Positions 1 to 12,339 of a DNA stretch of 64,000 nucleotides are shown piece after piece. Both the position numbers and the translations under genes were made by a program. Position 1 is the stretch's first letter, and each line of letters begins with the position of its first letter. The notes below the pieces were generated by a model. The model saw only the letters and a list, made by a program, of their open reading frames with translations, ran no database searches and was not told where the DNA came from. The DNA comes from Chloranthus sessilifolius (lineage: Eukaryota; Streptophyta; Magnoliopsida; Chloranthales; Chloranthaceae). The stretch lies in the NCBI GenBank assembly GCA_021018995.1, contig CM037591.1, positions 69,591,901-69,655,900 on the forward strand, given 5' to 3'.

Positions 1-307
1 ACTAATGATCGCATGCCAAATAAAGAAATATTCGAAGATGCCCAAGGCGCGCTAACAGGTCCACCGTATTCAAATATGAACCACAAACATCATATGGTAA
101 CACGGTGAGTAAACAGAGGCCCTGTATGTCGGGAAAAACACTTGTTCCTCGAGGCAATCGGTCCCCAAGGGCTTAGCGACATTACTGGGCATGACCGAGG
201 TGGTGCGAGTCACGAAAGCCCAATGTGTTGAAAAAATGTCCGCTCCTCTATATGATTGATGAGGCATGATATTTGAGTTTCATTTTGAATAAGACAACCC
301 CTTTAGC

Positions 308-322
308 GGGGGGGGGGGGGGG
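308..322. repeat. Homopolymer G tract (15 G)
   Basis: Fifteen consecutive G bases in the spacer of element A. Simple slippage tract; its length may be unreliable in assembly. Confidence 0.9.
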
Positions 323-831
323 TGGCCGACCTATACTTCAAGATGGGCGCAAGCAAAGACGCGAAGATCAACAATATGTGTCGAATCCCATGAGGCATTG
401 ACTGCCCCATTTGATCAGTCATGAGTGCCCCTACATGAGATAGGGTTCAAGATTTTTGGGTGAACCCATCGATCCCAAAGATAATTTAGCACAACTACCC
501 GAGCAGAGTGAATATTGATGTCGCAACACCTTTTGGGAGTTTGTGCCACTTTTTCCAAGCCACATATTTTGGTTATTTTATGTTTTTATGCATTATTTTA
601 TGCATATATATATATATGTTTTTTTTATTTTTTTTTATTTATTTCTTTGAGATTTTTTAGAGCGTGCTCGTTGACCTTCAAACACCTTTATTTTGGCCCA
701 ATTTCCCGAGCAGATCAAATGAAGGTAGATGCGCTTTTTTAAAACATGTGTGACACCATGGCCTGGCCATTTAAACCTGCCCATCGGGCCATCCCCAAAA
801 AATGAAGCAAATTCCAACAGGTGCAGAATAA

Positions 832-860
832 GCCTAGCGTATGTATTACATACGCTAGGC
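832..860. repeat. Element A palindrome, upstream of PMD gene
   Basis: A perfect 29-bp odd palindrome centred on T846. The half-site is GCCTAGCGTATGTA, mirrored on the right. It lies about 670 bp upstream of PMD exon 1, matching the position of the B (34225-34292) and C (57896-58123) palindromes relative to their PMD genes. Confidence 0.95.
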
Positions 861-1530
861 CAAAATTCGGGGATTTTATGCCAAAAATGGATTTAAAACG
901 GCCGGGGACGACCAGGGACCCGAAAATACTTATTTTTCTAAAAATTTCTAAAAACCCTTTTCTTTTGAAATTTCTTTGATCTTATGCCAATGTGGTTAGG
1001 GTTCTTGCATCTAGATGATAAAAGGGGTGTTTCTTCTTACAAATGTGATCCCTATTGTGATTCTATGTTTATTTGAAGGGATTTTGGTGAAAACTTGGGT
1101 GAATCATGCCCCCTCCTTTGGGTTTTCTTGACTTTCTTTTTCTTTATTTTATCAATTCATTTAGGACTAAGATAAAAAGGGTTTTTTTTGAGAAAACAAA
1201 ATGCCTTTGATTGAATCGGTGATGTGTATCCACTTTTGGAATGGATTATGGCAAAAATTTGATTGATGGTGATCTTTTTGAAAACGTGTGGGATAAGAAA
1301 ACATGGATTTTTCTTGGTAAAGAGATTTTTATATTTATTTTGATTTTTGTTGGTTTGTTTTTTTTTTTGGTTATTGTTTGCTTTTGTTTTTGAATATTCC
1401 GGTATGAATGAGACATACTTACCTTTGTTGGGTTCCATGATCCTTTAGACAAGTGTAGCATCTCCTCTGGCTCATCATCCTTTAACATTTTGGCGGTGTA
1501 TCTCATTTCTGGATGGCCCAAAATTCATCA

Positions 1531-3525
1531 TGTGATGAGGACCAGGCCCACGAGGGGAGTCCTGATGTGATTTTTGGTATCAGAGGGGAACGTCTCATCC
1601 TGGTGTAGAGATCCATTCATATTTGGTACGAGATGCAACGTGATGCGGCCTGCAGTGGGTTACTTCATCAACAACACTCCCAATTTTCTAACTTCGGGAT
1701 TGCCAGCCAAGTAAAGAAAGTTCTTTAGTTGCTTCTTCTCTTTTTTTTCTTTTTCAGTTCATGCTCTTTAATCCTGGATCTGATATCCTCCATACTTTTG
1801 ATATAGCCCTTGCCCCATATCATGTTTCATGGGGGGTGGTTTCATCTTCAGAATTTGTATGCCCAACTCCTCTTTACCGTGCGATTTCTCATGGCCCAGG
1901 CAGGTTTTGGAGACTTTCTATCCTGCCCTGCTATGCGGGGCGACACAGCCTATGTGAGGGCTCTGGTGGAGAGGTTTCATCCAGAGATGATGACCTTTCA
2001 TATGCTTGTTGCTGAGATGACCATCACTCTTGTAGACTGGGCTATGATCACGGGGGTTGGGATAGGGGGAATGCAGGTAGTCTGTCCTCGCGTTCCTAAT
2101 CATGAGGAGGTGGCTCGGCTGATCAGGGCATATCCCTCCTCCAACAACATGTCCGGCTTCGAGGTCAAGTTATCCTGGTTGGAGAGTCTATTTGAGACCG
2201 ATGAGTTGATTGACCCATTCCAACTAGATGTGGACGTTGTCATTGAGTCTGAGTGTGCCCTAGTGTTGGCTCATATCTCCCTTCTGTACATTCTGGGCAA
2301 GACAATTCTTACTAATGCCAATGGGGGAAGTGTTGTGTTGTCCCTCCTCTAGTTGATGGAGAATTAGGGGGACGTACATCGCTTTGACTGGGGCAACACC
2401 GGTTACGCGGTGCTGATGGATAGCCATGCCAGAGCGTCTATTGGGGATTTTGCCTCTATCCTCAGTTTTTGGCATGTGATTGAGGTAGGCCACTTTATTT
2501 TGCCCCTCTTAGTTCATTACCTCTGACTTTCATTGTTTGGTTTGATATGTTCTTTATTTGTTCATCCTTTTTAAGATTTAGGGGTACTTGCACTTCCTAC
2601 CTGGCCGTCCCCTGCTGTTCTTAGACGAGTGTACCTATCCTCTCATGAGTTGCTGGCTCCCAGACCATTGCTGAGAGGCAGGGATGAAACACCTAGAATT
2701 CGGTCTGAGGTCATAATTTGACCTGATGATCCCTGAACAAGTTTGAATCTCCTTTTCCTTGATTGGTTGGATTTTCTGAGCTATGAACGCATTGATTGAC
2801 TGACAGATTTTTTCTTTCTTGTGTAGATTGTTTTTGATTGGCTCTCCATGTTGTTGACCGTCGGGTCATCTTTTTCTATGGTGCCTGGGTCCAAGACTAC
2901 TATCTGGGGGAGAGGGTTGTGCACCAGTACCGGGACCTCTTTGTAGTGCCAATGGGTCTCCCCGAGGATGTTGGGGCATCTGCTGTAGGGGTTCAGGGTG
3001 CTTTCAAGCACATGGGTGATGCATTTCTTTCTAGCTTGTCTGCCGATGTAGCTAAGTGTGCTCGTCTTTCTGCCGAGGCGGTTAGAGTTCCTCCCCCTGA
3101 GTTGATCCCTGGGGTGAGTTATTTTCTATTGGTAACATGTCTTCTTTAGTCTTTTCATGCTACTGACCTTTCTATTCTTCCCCCTTTTGTAGGTTTATGA
3201 GTCAGCCATTTAGCAAGAGGACTACTATTGCCATATTGTAGACCTCCGGGAGGCTGAAGTGGTAAGTATGATATTGGGTTATCCCTTCTGCATTTTGGTT
3301 GGTTTACGCTATCATGCATTGATCCTTCTTGTATAATGCTTTCAGCGCACTAGGGAGAAGGAGTCTCGTTCACTACTCAACCATCTGTCCAAGGCATGGT
3401 CTCACGTGGGGGATACTTAGACATTTCAACAGGCTAAACGCTCACGGAGAGGGACTTTAAGGACCTGGAGAATGATAGAGGCTGCCTCTGTGGCCTTTTC
3501 TTTTCCTTTGTTTATGAACATTTGA
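1531..3525 (+). pseudogene. Plant mobile domain (PMD, aminotransferase-like) gene of element A, antisense to the element
   Basis: I read about six exons: 1531-1710, 1807-2484, 2576-2750, 2827-3113, 3195-3261 and 3346-3525, with GT/AG borders in most cases (donor GTAAAG after 1710, donor GTAGGC after 2484, acceptor before 2827). Exon 2 holds the PMD core: FGDFLSCPAMRGDTAYVRAL, then RFHPEMMTFHM, EMTITLVDWAMITGVGIGG. Exon 4 carries RVIFFYGAW and YYLGERVVHQY. In-frame stops occur at 1606-1608, 2350-2352, 2365-2367, 2579-2581, and once each in exons 5 and 6. PMD proteins are known both as host factors (MAIN/MAIL1) and as passengers in plant transposable elements; the tight alignment with B and C says this is the element-borne type. 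Intron borders are my inference from three-way comparison. It cannot now make a full protein. Confidence 0.8.
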
Positions 3526-3999
3526 ACTTTGGGCACTTTTTGGAAGTAATTTGTAATAATGATGTGACTGCTTGGCAAACTTTTGATATTCTTTTAAATG
3601 GATGCCTTTAATTTTTTTCTTTGCCTCGTTATTTCTCATTTTGTATGTGACCCTCTTGCTTGAGAACTGAAAACACTATTGGATGACTTGTGAAACTGCA
3701 ATTTGTGTCTCATATTTTTCTACATGTTAGCCATATGCTTGGCAAAAAAATAGGGATTTCCCCCTGATTGATGGGGTTCATATGCTTCTTCTTTGTTTAT
3801 TGATAGCAATGGTTCCTGCAAAAGAAAATGTAACACAGGTTAAGTGATAAAATCCAGGTGTCCCAGCTCGTGGCTTGGGCTGCCAAAAAAAGTATATTAT
3901 ATGCAGGTGAATAAGTAAAAAAGAGAAGGGAGGACAGACCTTCCTCACATTTTCTTCTTTATTATTTATTATATATATGTATATTATTTTTTTTTTGGT

Positions 4000-4120
4000 C
4001 TAGCATATGTATTACATACGCTAGGCATTTCTAGGCATTTTCTGGCCTAGCGTATGTAATACATACGGTAGGCAAATTTTGGGGATTTTACGGCTTAGCG
4101 TATGTAATACATAAGCTAGG
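4000..4120. repeat. Element A palindrome cluster (3 copies) downstream of PMD gene
   Basis: Three copies of the CTAGCGTATGTA-W-mirror palindrome at 4000-4024, 4046-4072 and 4094-4120, each with one or two mismatches. They sit past the 3' end of the PMD gene, matching the C cluster at 53982-54100. Confidence 0.93.
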
Positions 4121-4470
4121 CATCCCTTGGATGACAGTGGACTTATAAAGCCCGGGAACACACTCATTTCGCTTTATCTTGAGTAGGGTTTTGGATTTTG
4201 CTCCCAAATTTATTTTTTCTTCCCGAGGGTGAGTCCATTGTCCTACATTAAATTGTGATTCTTTAAAACATCTTTGTATGACCATGGACCTGCTTTCCAA
4301 CCCCGTCTTTCTCGGGGGGTCTGGGACTTTTATACTTCCCTCTTTGGATGTGGGGCCCTAGCTTGAACAAGAATGAGCTTGCGGGTTTGAATCAACTCAG
4401 GCTGGCTTGTCTTTTGTCTTTCCTTAAAGTTCCTCTATTCTCATTCACACAGCAGTTTCGAATTGGGAAG

Positions 4471-5980
4471 TGGAAACTAACTAGCTACTTATATGTGTAT
4501 CTAATTAAGTTCCAACCTATTGCAAGCGTACAATAGAAATTATAACATAGCATAGGATCGTTACTACAAGGACATGTCTTTATATGTGTGTATATTAATT
4601 TTCTGAAAACTTATACTTATCTATTAAGTTCCTAAACTACTTGAGAAATATGAATAAAGAATGGTTTCTTAAACTAAATTTTGTAGAAAATAATTCCTAA
4701 ATACTCCTTATTCAGATTATGGTCGTTAATCACAATATTCAACTATCAGATGCTTACAATTTTAAAATACCGTTACACTATATTTCAGTCTTCTAGAATT
4801 TGGATGTCAATCAAAAACTAGCATCCTTCAATATAGATTTATACTAATCTTTAATCTACCAGAAATTTGGGCGTCAATCAAACTCTAGAAAATTAAAGAT
4901 GGAATATAAAAACCCTTACACTAATCTGTAAATCTCAACCTGAGTCGTCAATTCAAATTAAAATTTAAAGATGTTTACAAAACAAGAACTTGTAATACAA
5001 TAAATCTAAACTAGAAAGTAATAAAATTATATCTTTCACCCCTCAGCCGTAGGCATCAATTTCTTCTGAGAAACTACAGATATCTACTCTAATCTTCCAG
5101 TTCTCAATTCCATCGTCAATTGTGATCGAGGAGCCGTGGATATCTAAACTAAACTACTCTAATGATTGGAAGAAAACCCAACCCCAGGTGTCAATTGATG
5201 CTGAGAATTTCTTCGATGATAATTCCTATACCAAGCCGTCTTATTTATAGATCATAAGGGGCCGACTTACAAACTTCTACTTCTAAAAAAAGAAACTACT
5301 AAAACAAAACTATCCTAATCTAACTCTACTTCTAATCTTATCTTACCTTGCTTTCAATCATTTGATGTACTTTCAGATTTTCTTTCTTTATTTCAGCAGC
5401 AAAGTCCTTTAAGAGTCTTCTTCGTTAATCTTCTCAGATCTGTGATTGGTCAGACTTCTAACGTCAAGAATTCTTCTAATTTTATGTATGGCGGTGTAAA
5501 TTCTCACGTGATCAGCAACTTCAGGAAGGTGGCTTTCTGTAAAATCATAAATCATGATTTTCTAATTTTACTCTCTAGATGATTCTTCATTTACGATTGT
5601 TCGTCTTTTCTCTCAACACAACTTCCTATAGAACGATTTTTTATTTACTTTTCTTTATGATCAATCACTTTTTGTTATATCATGCTTCACTCTTGAACAA
5701 CTTTCTCTGAAGAATCATAAATTACGATTTTCTACTCTATATTTGCATTGTTTCGCAAAGTCGTAAAACATGATTTTTCATCCTTCAATAGGCGATGATT
5801 CATCTTTTGGTTCAATCATCTTTTTATTGCTTGATGAGTTCATTTTGACAAATATTATCACTTTAGTTCTCTTTTGCTATTTTTCTGGAATATCTGCATA
5901 TCAGTAACTTATTAGTAGCAAACTAAGTCCTAACATCACTAAGTTAAGGGTAATAAAATTATATATTATGTGACTGATCA
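4471..5980 (-). mobile_element. D1: LTR of element family D
   Basis: On the minus strand the sequence starts TGATCAGTCACATAAT at 5980 and runs about 1.5 kb. It aligns with the D3 LTR (38474-39082 continued at 61373-62240) and the D2 fragment at 24357. A TATA box (TATAAATA on minus) lies at 5249-5242. At 5981 and beyond, the minus strand has a purine-rich tract ending GTTTGGGGGTG, a polypurine tract, so this is a 3' LTR. The distal end near 4471 is placed where D similarity gives way to element A. No coding sequence is seen. Confidence 0.8.
5541..5776. repeat. Family D palindromes in the D1 LTR
   Basis: Variants of AATCGTAAWTTACGATT occur at 5541-5560, 5713-5729 and 5758-5776, with a half copy near 5581. 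The 5713-5729 copy differs by one base from a perfect 17-bp palindrome. Confidence 0.8.
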
Positions 5981-7609
5981 CACCCCCAAACTTACGCTTT
6001 GCTAGTCCCTAGCAAAGAAGGAAATATAAAATATCCTGAACTATGAATTTAAATGCCACTCTCGTAGGCAGCACGATTGCATTTAGCAGATGCAACAAGC
6101 CTTTAAAACTCCTAGGTGATCCCTAGTGGAGGAGTTATAGTCTCCTGAAGGTTTTCAGTGAAGTTACCTACAAACTTCAAATATTTAGATTTTTTTACAT
6201 ATTTTTTAAAATTTTAAAAGAACAACAGGTTAAAAATCTAACTAATTTTGTACACTAAGTTAACTAAGTTGATCGTCACATAGTTATTATGATTTTCTAA
6301 AATTTACCAATCATTTGTCCTTTCCATTATAATAGTTTTCCTTGATTAGAACTCTAACAATTTCAATTCACAGTAAGGAGGGAGTGTATGCATGAACAAA
6401 TAATTTATTCTTCATAAATTTATCTAAACTGCAGATTTAGAAAACATTTTTATTCAAAAAGTCATTATTGACATACTCTCAGAAAGATATCAAAATATTT
6501 GGGTTCTCACAGTATATTTTTCAGAAAAATTCAATCAAAGGATATTTGAAAAAAAATTTCTTCTCATGGAAAAGATATTCTATTCTATTCATATGATTCC
6601 TTGTGCAATCCATAGTATCTACTATTCATAACTCTACTAGGCTTATACTTTTGCAAATTGTAAATCAAAAAGGTCTTTCCTTCGGCTTGTAATGGGGCTT
6701 TAGATTTCAGAAGGTGTCAAAGAAAGGTAGAAAATGATTCAAAGTTTTTCTGAGAATTTAGCTCTTCTTTTTCCTATATTTTTTTTCTTCTTTTATTCTT
6801 TCAGTAAGTATCCGTAAGTATCCACTAATGTGGATAACTTCTTCCCATTTATTTCTTCATATTTTTCTTATTTTGTAAATCCCATTTCTTCAATTGATTT
6901 GTAGAATCGTATTTCATGATTTTTTTTTCTTTTCTTTATGAATCGTCTTTTATGATTTTTCACCTTTTCTCCCATATTTTTCATATTAATTCCGTCAGTT
7001 GTACCATATTTTTAGTATTGCCCTTATTTGTCTTTGCTTTTTACTCCTTTCACTCCGTCTTCTTCCCTTCTTTTGTTTTCTAAACTCATAGAAAATGTAA
7101 GGGTTAAAGGTTGAAAGCTTTGGGTACTACATATGGTTATGGGCATATCAGATTTTGGTTTAAAGAAATTTGATTAAGCTTCAAATATGGGTTCAAAAGA
7201 TATGTTATTTTATGGGATTTTGGCTTTTTTGTCTTTGATTTAAAAAGAAGATGACCTTTAATCATCTTTACGATTTACTAGCATAGATGCCTTATTGCTT
7301 TGATATTTCTAATCAATAGTTCTAGACAAAAAATCAGGTTAGCATAGTCATAGAATATTTTGATTCTAAATTTAGTAATATGAGATTTCATACAAAACAG
7401 TAAAGAAGGTCAAAGAAATAGAAACAGTCTCTCTCTCAAAGACAGGAAAATTAGTCTTTAATGCTCAATGGTTTATAATTTTTAACTATAGTCTAAAATA
7501 TTGTAGTTCAGATCAATCTATTATTTCCAAAATTCATTCTGATATAGTAATCAACGAGCTAAACATGAATTACAACTGTTATATATTCACGATTACTGAA
7601 CTTCTACTA
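5981..7609 (-). mobile_element. D1 3'-internal (non-coding) region and polypurine tract
   Basis: AT-rich sequence without a credible ORF. It matches the D3 3'-internal region on the opposite strand (37939-38473), including a shared block around TGTGAGAACCCAAA near 6520 and 37960. It also shares with E (21080-21245) and H (26010-26190) a block about gag-less retroelement ends: CCTCCACTAGGGATCACCTA. Two further D palindromes lie at 6904-6921 and 6941-6957. It ends where the F LTR starts. Confidence 0.65.
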
Positions 7610-9718
7610 TGATGGATCATACTTATTCTTCTATTTCATGGTATTGATGCATAAATAAAAATAGTTTGAATTAACATAGTGTCAAATACATCGAAGTAAA
7701 ACTATTAACTAACCCATAAATATAAAAATATCTTATAGCATGATCTAGATGATATGCAGAATGGGTACATAGTAAAGCAGGAAATCAAAATAGGAACCAT
7801 AGCATATATCTTTGAATAAGCGTATGAGAAAGAGGAGTACATATGTCAGAGAATCAAAAACATATCAGGTCACATCAAATTTTCAAAATTCAGGACATTA
7901 GTATAAGTATCCCATAGCAGGAAAAGAGTAGTCCGAAGCAGACACAAGGTCTGAAAAACCCTTGGGGACTCCACCCCTCTCTTGGAGACTCCACTGCCCT
8001 TACAACCAATGTCGACTCAGCACATCGTGCACAGGTCTCAAGGTAAAGCATCCCGCAGCAGGAACAAGTTTGTAAACTTCGGGGACTCTACCGCTCTAAT
8101 GGATGCTTCGCTCCTCTAGGCACAAGATCTCGGAAGCGTATGACACAAGCCACAAATTGAGTTTCGTGAAATTGAAAGGAACGATTGATATGCATCAATA
8201 TGACAGTTTTAATACCATGATCATGTGCAAATGGTCAAATCTTAATCATTCATCGAGTTTCAAATATGCATATATGTATATATATATCATGTTATCGAAA
8301 GTATCAATTCATTTAGTAATCACATCATTAGCCATGAATCGAGAAAACATATAATCGGGCATCGTGATTTTTCCCTACCTTAATATCAGAGTCGTGTGAA
8401 ATAAATAGCGTAAACTGACACGGAGATCTTATCTATGGTATCCTACATTTATCCTAGATCAAAATGTTCCTATACTATATGTTAGTGACAAAACCTTGCA
8501 TGAAGCAGGGTCCCCTTGGCTTAAACAGACCAAAAATGTACCTTTCAAGAATAGGGGACCTCGCTACAGCGAGCTCATAGGGTCTCTATAGTGACCCCTT
8601 CAGAATTTAGCTCGCTACAGGGAGCATCACAGGTCGCCACAGCTAGCCTATGAGGTACCCTACTGCTCGGTACAACGGGTTTTCACATAGCCATTTTGGC
8701 TTAAATATTCAAGTAGCACTCGTTACAACGAGGGTTCATAATTGACCCCGCTACAGCGAGCTCCAAAGCTTACTACAGCGAGCCTGACAGAACTCGAAAA
8801 CCCCTGGCTACTTCTTCTTAGTCCGAAATCTTAAATCCCTTAATGAGTTTTCATTCTAACCATCTAGTCTGACCTAATTTCGTGCAATAAGGTGAAATCT
8901 TGGCTTTCTACCTCAGAATATTGTGCATGCAACATCCCAAAACATCGGAATCAGAGAAAATCGGTGAGTATGCCTCTCACGCATTCGATCTTTTGAGTTT
9001 TTCTTGTATAAATTTTGGAACTGAAATAATTTGACTTTAAACTTATTAATTTGAGGTTTACGGAAATGGTTTAAGGTTTATACCTTCATAGATTCTTTAC
9101 ATGCGAAGTCTCCGTCTTCGGCATCGAAATTTATTATCGGTTAAGCGATCTCTCGTCCAATTGTTCGATCAAGGAATTTCAGAGATCGTGTTCGCATTGT
9201 AAGGAAAGAAATAGCAGAGATTCTCTCAGGGTGGATGATTGGTTGTAGCAGTGATCCAACGGTTGGTTTTCAAGGTGGTGAAAAGGAGTGATGGTTTCCT
9301 TTCCTTCAATAGGGCTGGTCCTTCTCTCTCAATCTAAAAATTGAAAACCCATGTAATGTGCGTGGGAAGGTTTGATATACAAAAGGGTACAAATTATGTG
9401 TGTAGCCTACACATCGAGCACGGTGTACTGGTCTTGTTTAAAAGAATAAAAATAAAAGAATACCAGTCAAGGTCTAATGCCCTTGACAGGTTTGGAAACT
9501 AAAACCATACGTCCCCATCCCAAGGGCTTTACCTGTGGTGCCCTCGAGGAGTCTATGCACTAATTTCACAGTCTAATACACATATCCTATTATGAAGGCA
9601 CACATTTTAACTCGTTAAATAGAATGACTGGCTCCAAGGTCTAAGGTGCAGACCACTTCCGGTCTCAAGTACGAGTACATACTCAGCGTATTTGGGTTTG
9701 AATATGGATGGTGTTACA
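7610..9718 (-). mobile_element. 3' LTR of element F (chromovirus)
   Basis: On minus the LTR starts TGTAACACC at 9718, directly after the polypurine tract TTAAGGGGGGGAGGA (9719-9733), and runs to about 7610, roughly 2.1 kb. Bases 7617-9060 are repeated in the same orientation at 62578-64000 (G). A TG...CA boundary is seen at the 9718 end; the 7610 end is set from alignment with G. The short frames on either strand are not credible genes. Confidence 0.8.
8560..8784. repeat. F-family palindrome cluster in the LTR
   Basis: About eight copies or variants of CTCGCTACAGCGAG within 225 bp: a perfect-type copy at 8560-8573 and variants near 8582, 8610, 8632, 8665, 8719-8732 (CTCGTTACAACGAG), 8747 and 8768. 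Each is two inverted arms around a 2-bp centre. Confidence 0.9.
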
Positions 9719-10560
9719 TCCTCCCCCCCTTAAGATAATTTTCGTTCAAAAATTGGTGATGGGTATCGGGGACGAAAGGCACGTCGTCGGGCAGTATCTT
9801 TATGGATGATCTATATTATGCCATCAAATCAACCCATGAAATTTCATAACAAGGATGTGTTTTCAGAGGTTCATACTAAAGTCATGTAACGTATGCGCGA
9901 TAACCCATTTCCCGTTGCGTCGGGGTTCGCGTGTGCAATGGTTTATAAGTATCATGATATGTTACACATTCTTGCAGAGATGGTATTATTTAAAAACAAC
10001 AATTTAACTAGTAACTAGTAGTATTACTCTTCGATCAGAACATTCGACAGGCATCATAATGCTACTTTGTCACTCACATCTAACTTTACGAAGATGAATA
10101 GACTAATCATGACTAAGCATCTATAATTTACGATCTAATTGTTAACAATACTGAACCATCCATAATTCAAGGTATCTAAAGGCAATCACAAAATTTACCA
10201 CTTCGTAAAATTTTACTGTTTGTCACCGAACTTCACCCATTCATTACAGGACTAGTATTCGCAAAAATAACATGCAAGATTTATGCATATCAGTTACCCT
10301 TACTGAAGGCACCTCAGTGCCATAATTCAAAAAGTAATTTGTTTTTCTGACATCCAGAGAGAATTTAACCTGTTATAATTACAGTCCTCCAACATCATTA
10401 AAGACACTCAAAAGACAGCTATATACCGAATCTTCAATGATCCGCAGGCTCACCTACCTACTTTGTTGGTTGTTCCTTAGTACGCCCTACTCCAGAGCTG
10501 GAGGCACCCCTTGTATATCCTGAGGTATACTCTCTTGGGTGAGCTACAAATGGAGGGTAG
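9719..10560 (-). mobile_element. Element F polypurine tract and 3' untranslated region
   Basis: Begins with the G-rich polypurine tract at 9719-9733 (minus). The remaining sequence is AT-rich with no ORF I can support. Confidence 0.6.
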
Positions 10561-11734
10561 CTGGTTGGGTACACCTTTCAATCAAATGCAGGAGGATGTC
10601 CTCATGGAAATCTAGGCATCGGTGCAGCATGTAGTTCTGTTGGTGCAACACGTCCATTTGCCGATTTAACTTTGAGAATGTGAGGACGTCGCTAGGAGGG
10701 GAAAGTGGCTATTAGGGGCTGAGTTGGCACTTGTTGTGGCGTAGGCATTTGAGGTGCAGCCCCAGGTGCGGGTTGTTCTGGGTCTCCTTGCTGAACACCC
10801 CCTGCCAACCTCTGAAGTTTCTAGTTTTGGACATTGCGCTGACACCTTTAAGAGTTCATGCACCACATGTTCTTGGAAATTTTTTGGATATTATCGGTTA
10901 GCACTTCCTCATCGGCCGGTACTTCATACGGGTCATCGTTCTCAGTGTCCTTGTTTCCCTCTAGAAGGCATGAGATAAGTTGGGAATACGGAATAGAGTG
11001 TAAGGGTTAGGGCATGGTGCTCAACATCTTCTTGTGGGTGTAAGTAATGCCCTCAAAAACAAGTTGTGGTGCGCTAAACCACTGATTCTCATGCACGAAA
11101 AAAAGGGCTTGCAAAAGTTCTTCTAGTCTCTCTTGGTCATGACAGAGGGGGTACAGATTGTTCCTAAATACATCGTCTATCGCTCACATCTCCATTGGTA
11201 GCTGGGTTATTCTCATGGATTGGCCATAACCTGGCTCGCCTCTAGTCATCTTGGCGATAATGCGGTGGAATGGCACCTCCTTGGGGCGCGGTGGTGGGAG
11301 GCCCTGGTTTTCCATGAAATGTGGGTGGCATCGCCTAGCCTTGGCAATGTCACGAACGTCTAAATGAAATATCCGACCATCAATAACAGTGGTCATTTGT
11401 CGGCCACCGACCTCTATTTTAAAATTTTTAAAGAACAATTTCACCAGGCGAGGGTAAAAGTGTGTGTGGAATGGTGTGAGCAACATATCCAATTTCGGTC
11501 GTCTAATATTGTCTATCGACCACGAAGTCGTATTGTCATTGATAAATACTTCTGAGTCAAAAGACCACTTGGGTTCAAATGCTTTCACGTTCCTCCACGC
11601 GATGGGTTATTCCCGAATCGATGGGGCCTTAGAAATGGGTGCGGTATCTAAGGTCGATGGGGTCTTGCCCTTTGATTGTTTGGAAGATTTTGCACTAACA
11701 GGAGGGATTTTAGACATGGGTTTCTTCTTGGATG
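10560..11734 (-). pseudogene. Extra ORF of element F, resembling the 'putative plant transposon protein' family
   Basis: On minus an ATG at 11734 opens a frame with a basic, Ser/Pro-rich start (MASKKKPMSKIPP), one in-frame TAA, then a globular part at 11588-11184: FDSEVFINDNTTSW, YPRLVKLFFKNFKIE, RIFHLDVRDIA. After a TGA at about 11185 the same frame continues as weak similarity, then a Pro/Gln-rich tail. The pattern (F/Y-x-R-L-V-K-x-F-F, then I-x-L-D-V-x-D-I-A) is what I recall of a plant transposon domain of unknown function (PF20167); I could not check it. It has the same strand as F pol, between the chromodomain and the 3' LTR, where chromoviruses usually have only a short untranslated region. 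It may be a passenger gene or a separate insertion. Confidence 0.5.
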
Positions 11735-11999
11735 CCATTAACAGAGGAATTAACTTGAAACGAGAAGAATTATTACCTCAGCTTGGAGATCAATTCGTGG
11801 AACCCTAGTTGATGGAGGAGCATGCACGTCGATCTGTGAGGCTCGTCGGGTGGACCACCGAGAATCATGGGTTTTTGATAGGGGGATTCACCCTATTCTT
11901 CACGGGAGAGGAGGCAAAAGCGATGGTATTAGGTTTGAAATGTCAAAAATGATAGAAATTAGGGGTTTTGGCCCCCTTAAAAAAACCCTAAACCCGATG

Positions 12000-12078
12000 G
12001 CCGCTACAGTGAGGGTTAGTGGTCATTGTAGCGAGCTTTGATTCCTGAAGCTCTCACTATAGCAAGGCTGTAGCGAGC
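12000..12078. repeat. F-family palindrome variants upstream of the extra ORF
   Basis: Four variants of the CTCGCTACAGCGAG motif at 12000-12014, 12022-12036, 12050-12066 and 12066-12078, about 270-340 bp upstream (minus sense) of the extra ORF's ATG. They match the LTR cluster at 8560-8784. Confidence 0.85.
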
Positions 12079-12339
12079 TGTACAAAATTTATGTGCCCTA
12101 TATTGTGTGTTTTGTTAGCTATACTCTTAACTTTTCACCATACGTCTGCTTGCCTTTACTCTCAGCTTCGATTTTTCTATCATTATATCTACTATTGTTT
12201 GTTCCCGTCGATATCATAGATGAATAATTAAGATTTAAATCTCACAACTATACAAGTGTGGACATTGGTCAGACATACATGAATTAAGTTCAATTTTGAC
12301 ATATTTTGGCATAGTTGTACTCTGAGAAGTGACTGACCT

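Larger units (their letters stand above)
1..4470 (-). mobile_element. Element A: 3' portion of a Tat/Ogre-like Ty3/gypsy retrotransposon, truncated both ends
   Basis: Read on the minus strand, bases 1-760 match the spacer that lies between the antisense gene and the 3' LTR in elements B and C; for example the minus strand near 150-200 resembles 59600-59640 and 36130-36160, sharing CATGCCCAGTAATGTCGC with one or two changes. A plant mobile domain gene runs on the opposite (plus) strand at 1531-3525, as it does antisense in B and C. The 3' LTR would lie left of the window. The other end is cut at 4470 by the D1 LTR. At 4284 an ATG begins what may be the second antisense ORF seen complete in C at 52300-53720, but it is soon broken. 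Lineage is inferred by comparison with C, which has a recognisable pol. Confidence 0.75.

Noticed and set aside
7970-8110. Possible host coding exon in the GACTCCACCCCTCTC stretch
   Set aside because: Present in both F-family LTR copies (also 62930-63070) with no conserved frame.
10754-10978. Plus-strand ORF over the F extra gene
   Set aside because: Overlaps the minus-strand transposon ORF and shows no motif; judged a shadow frame.
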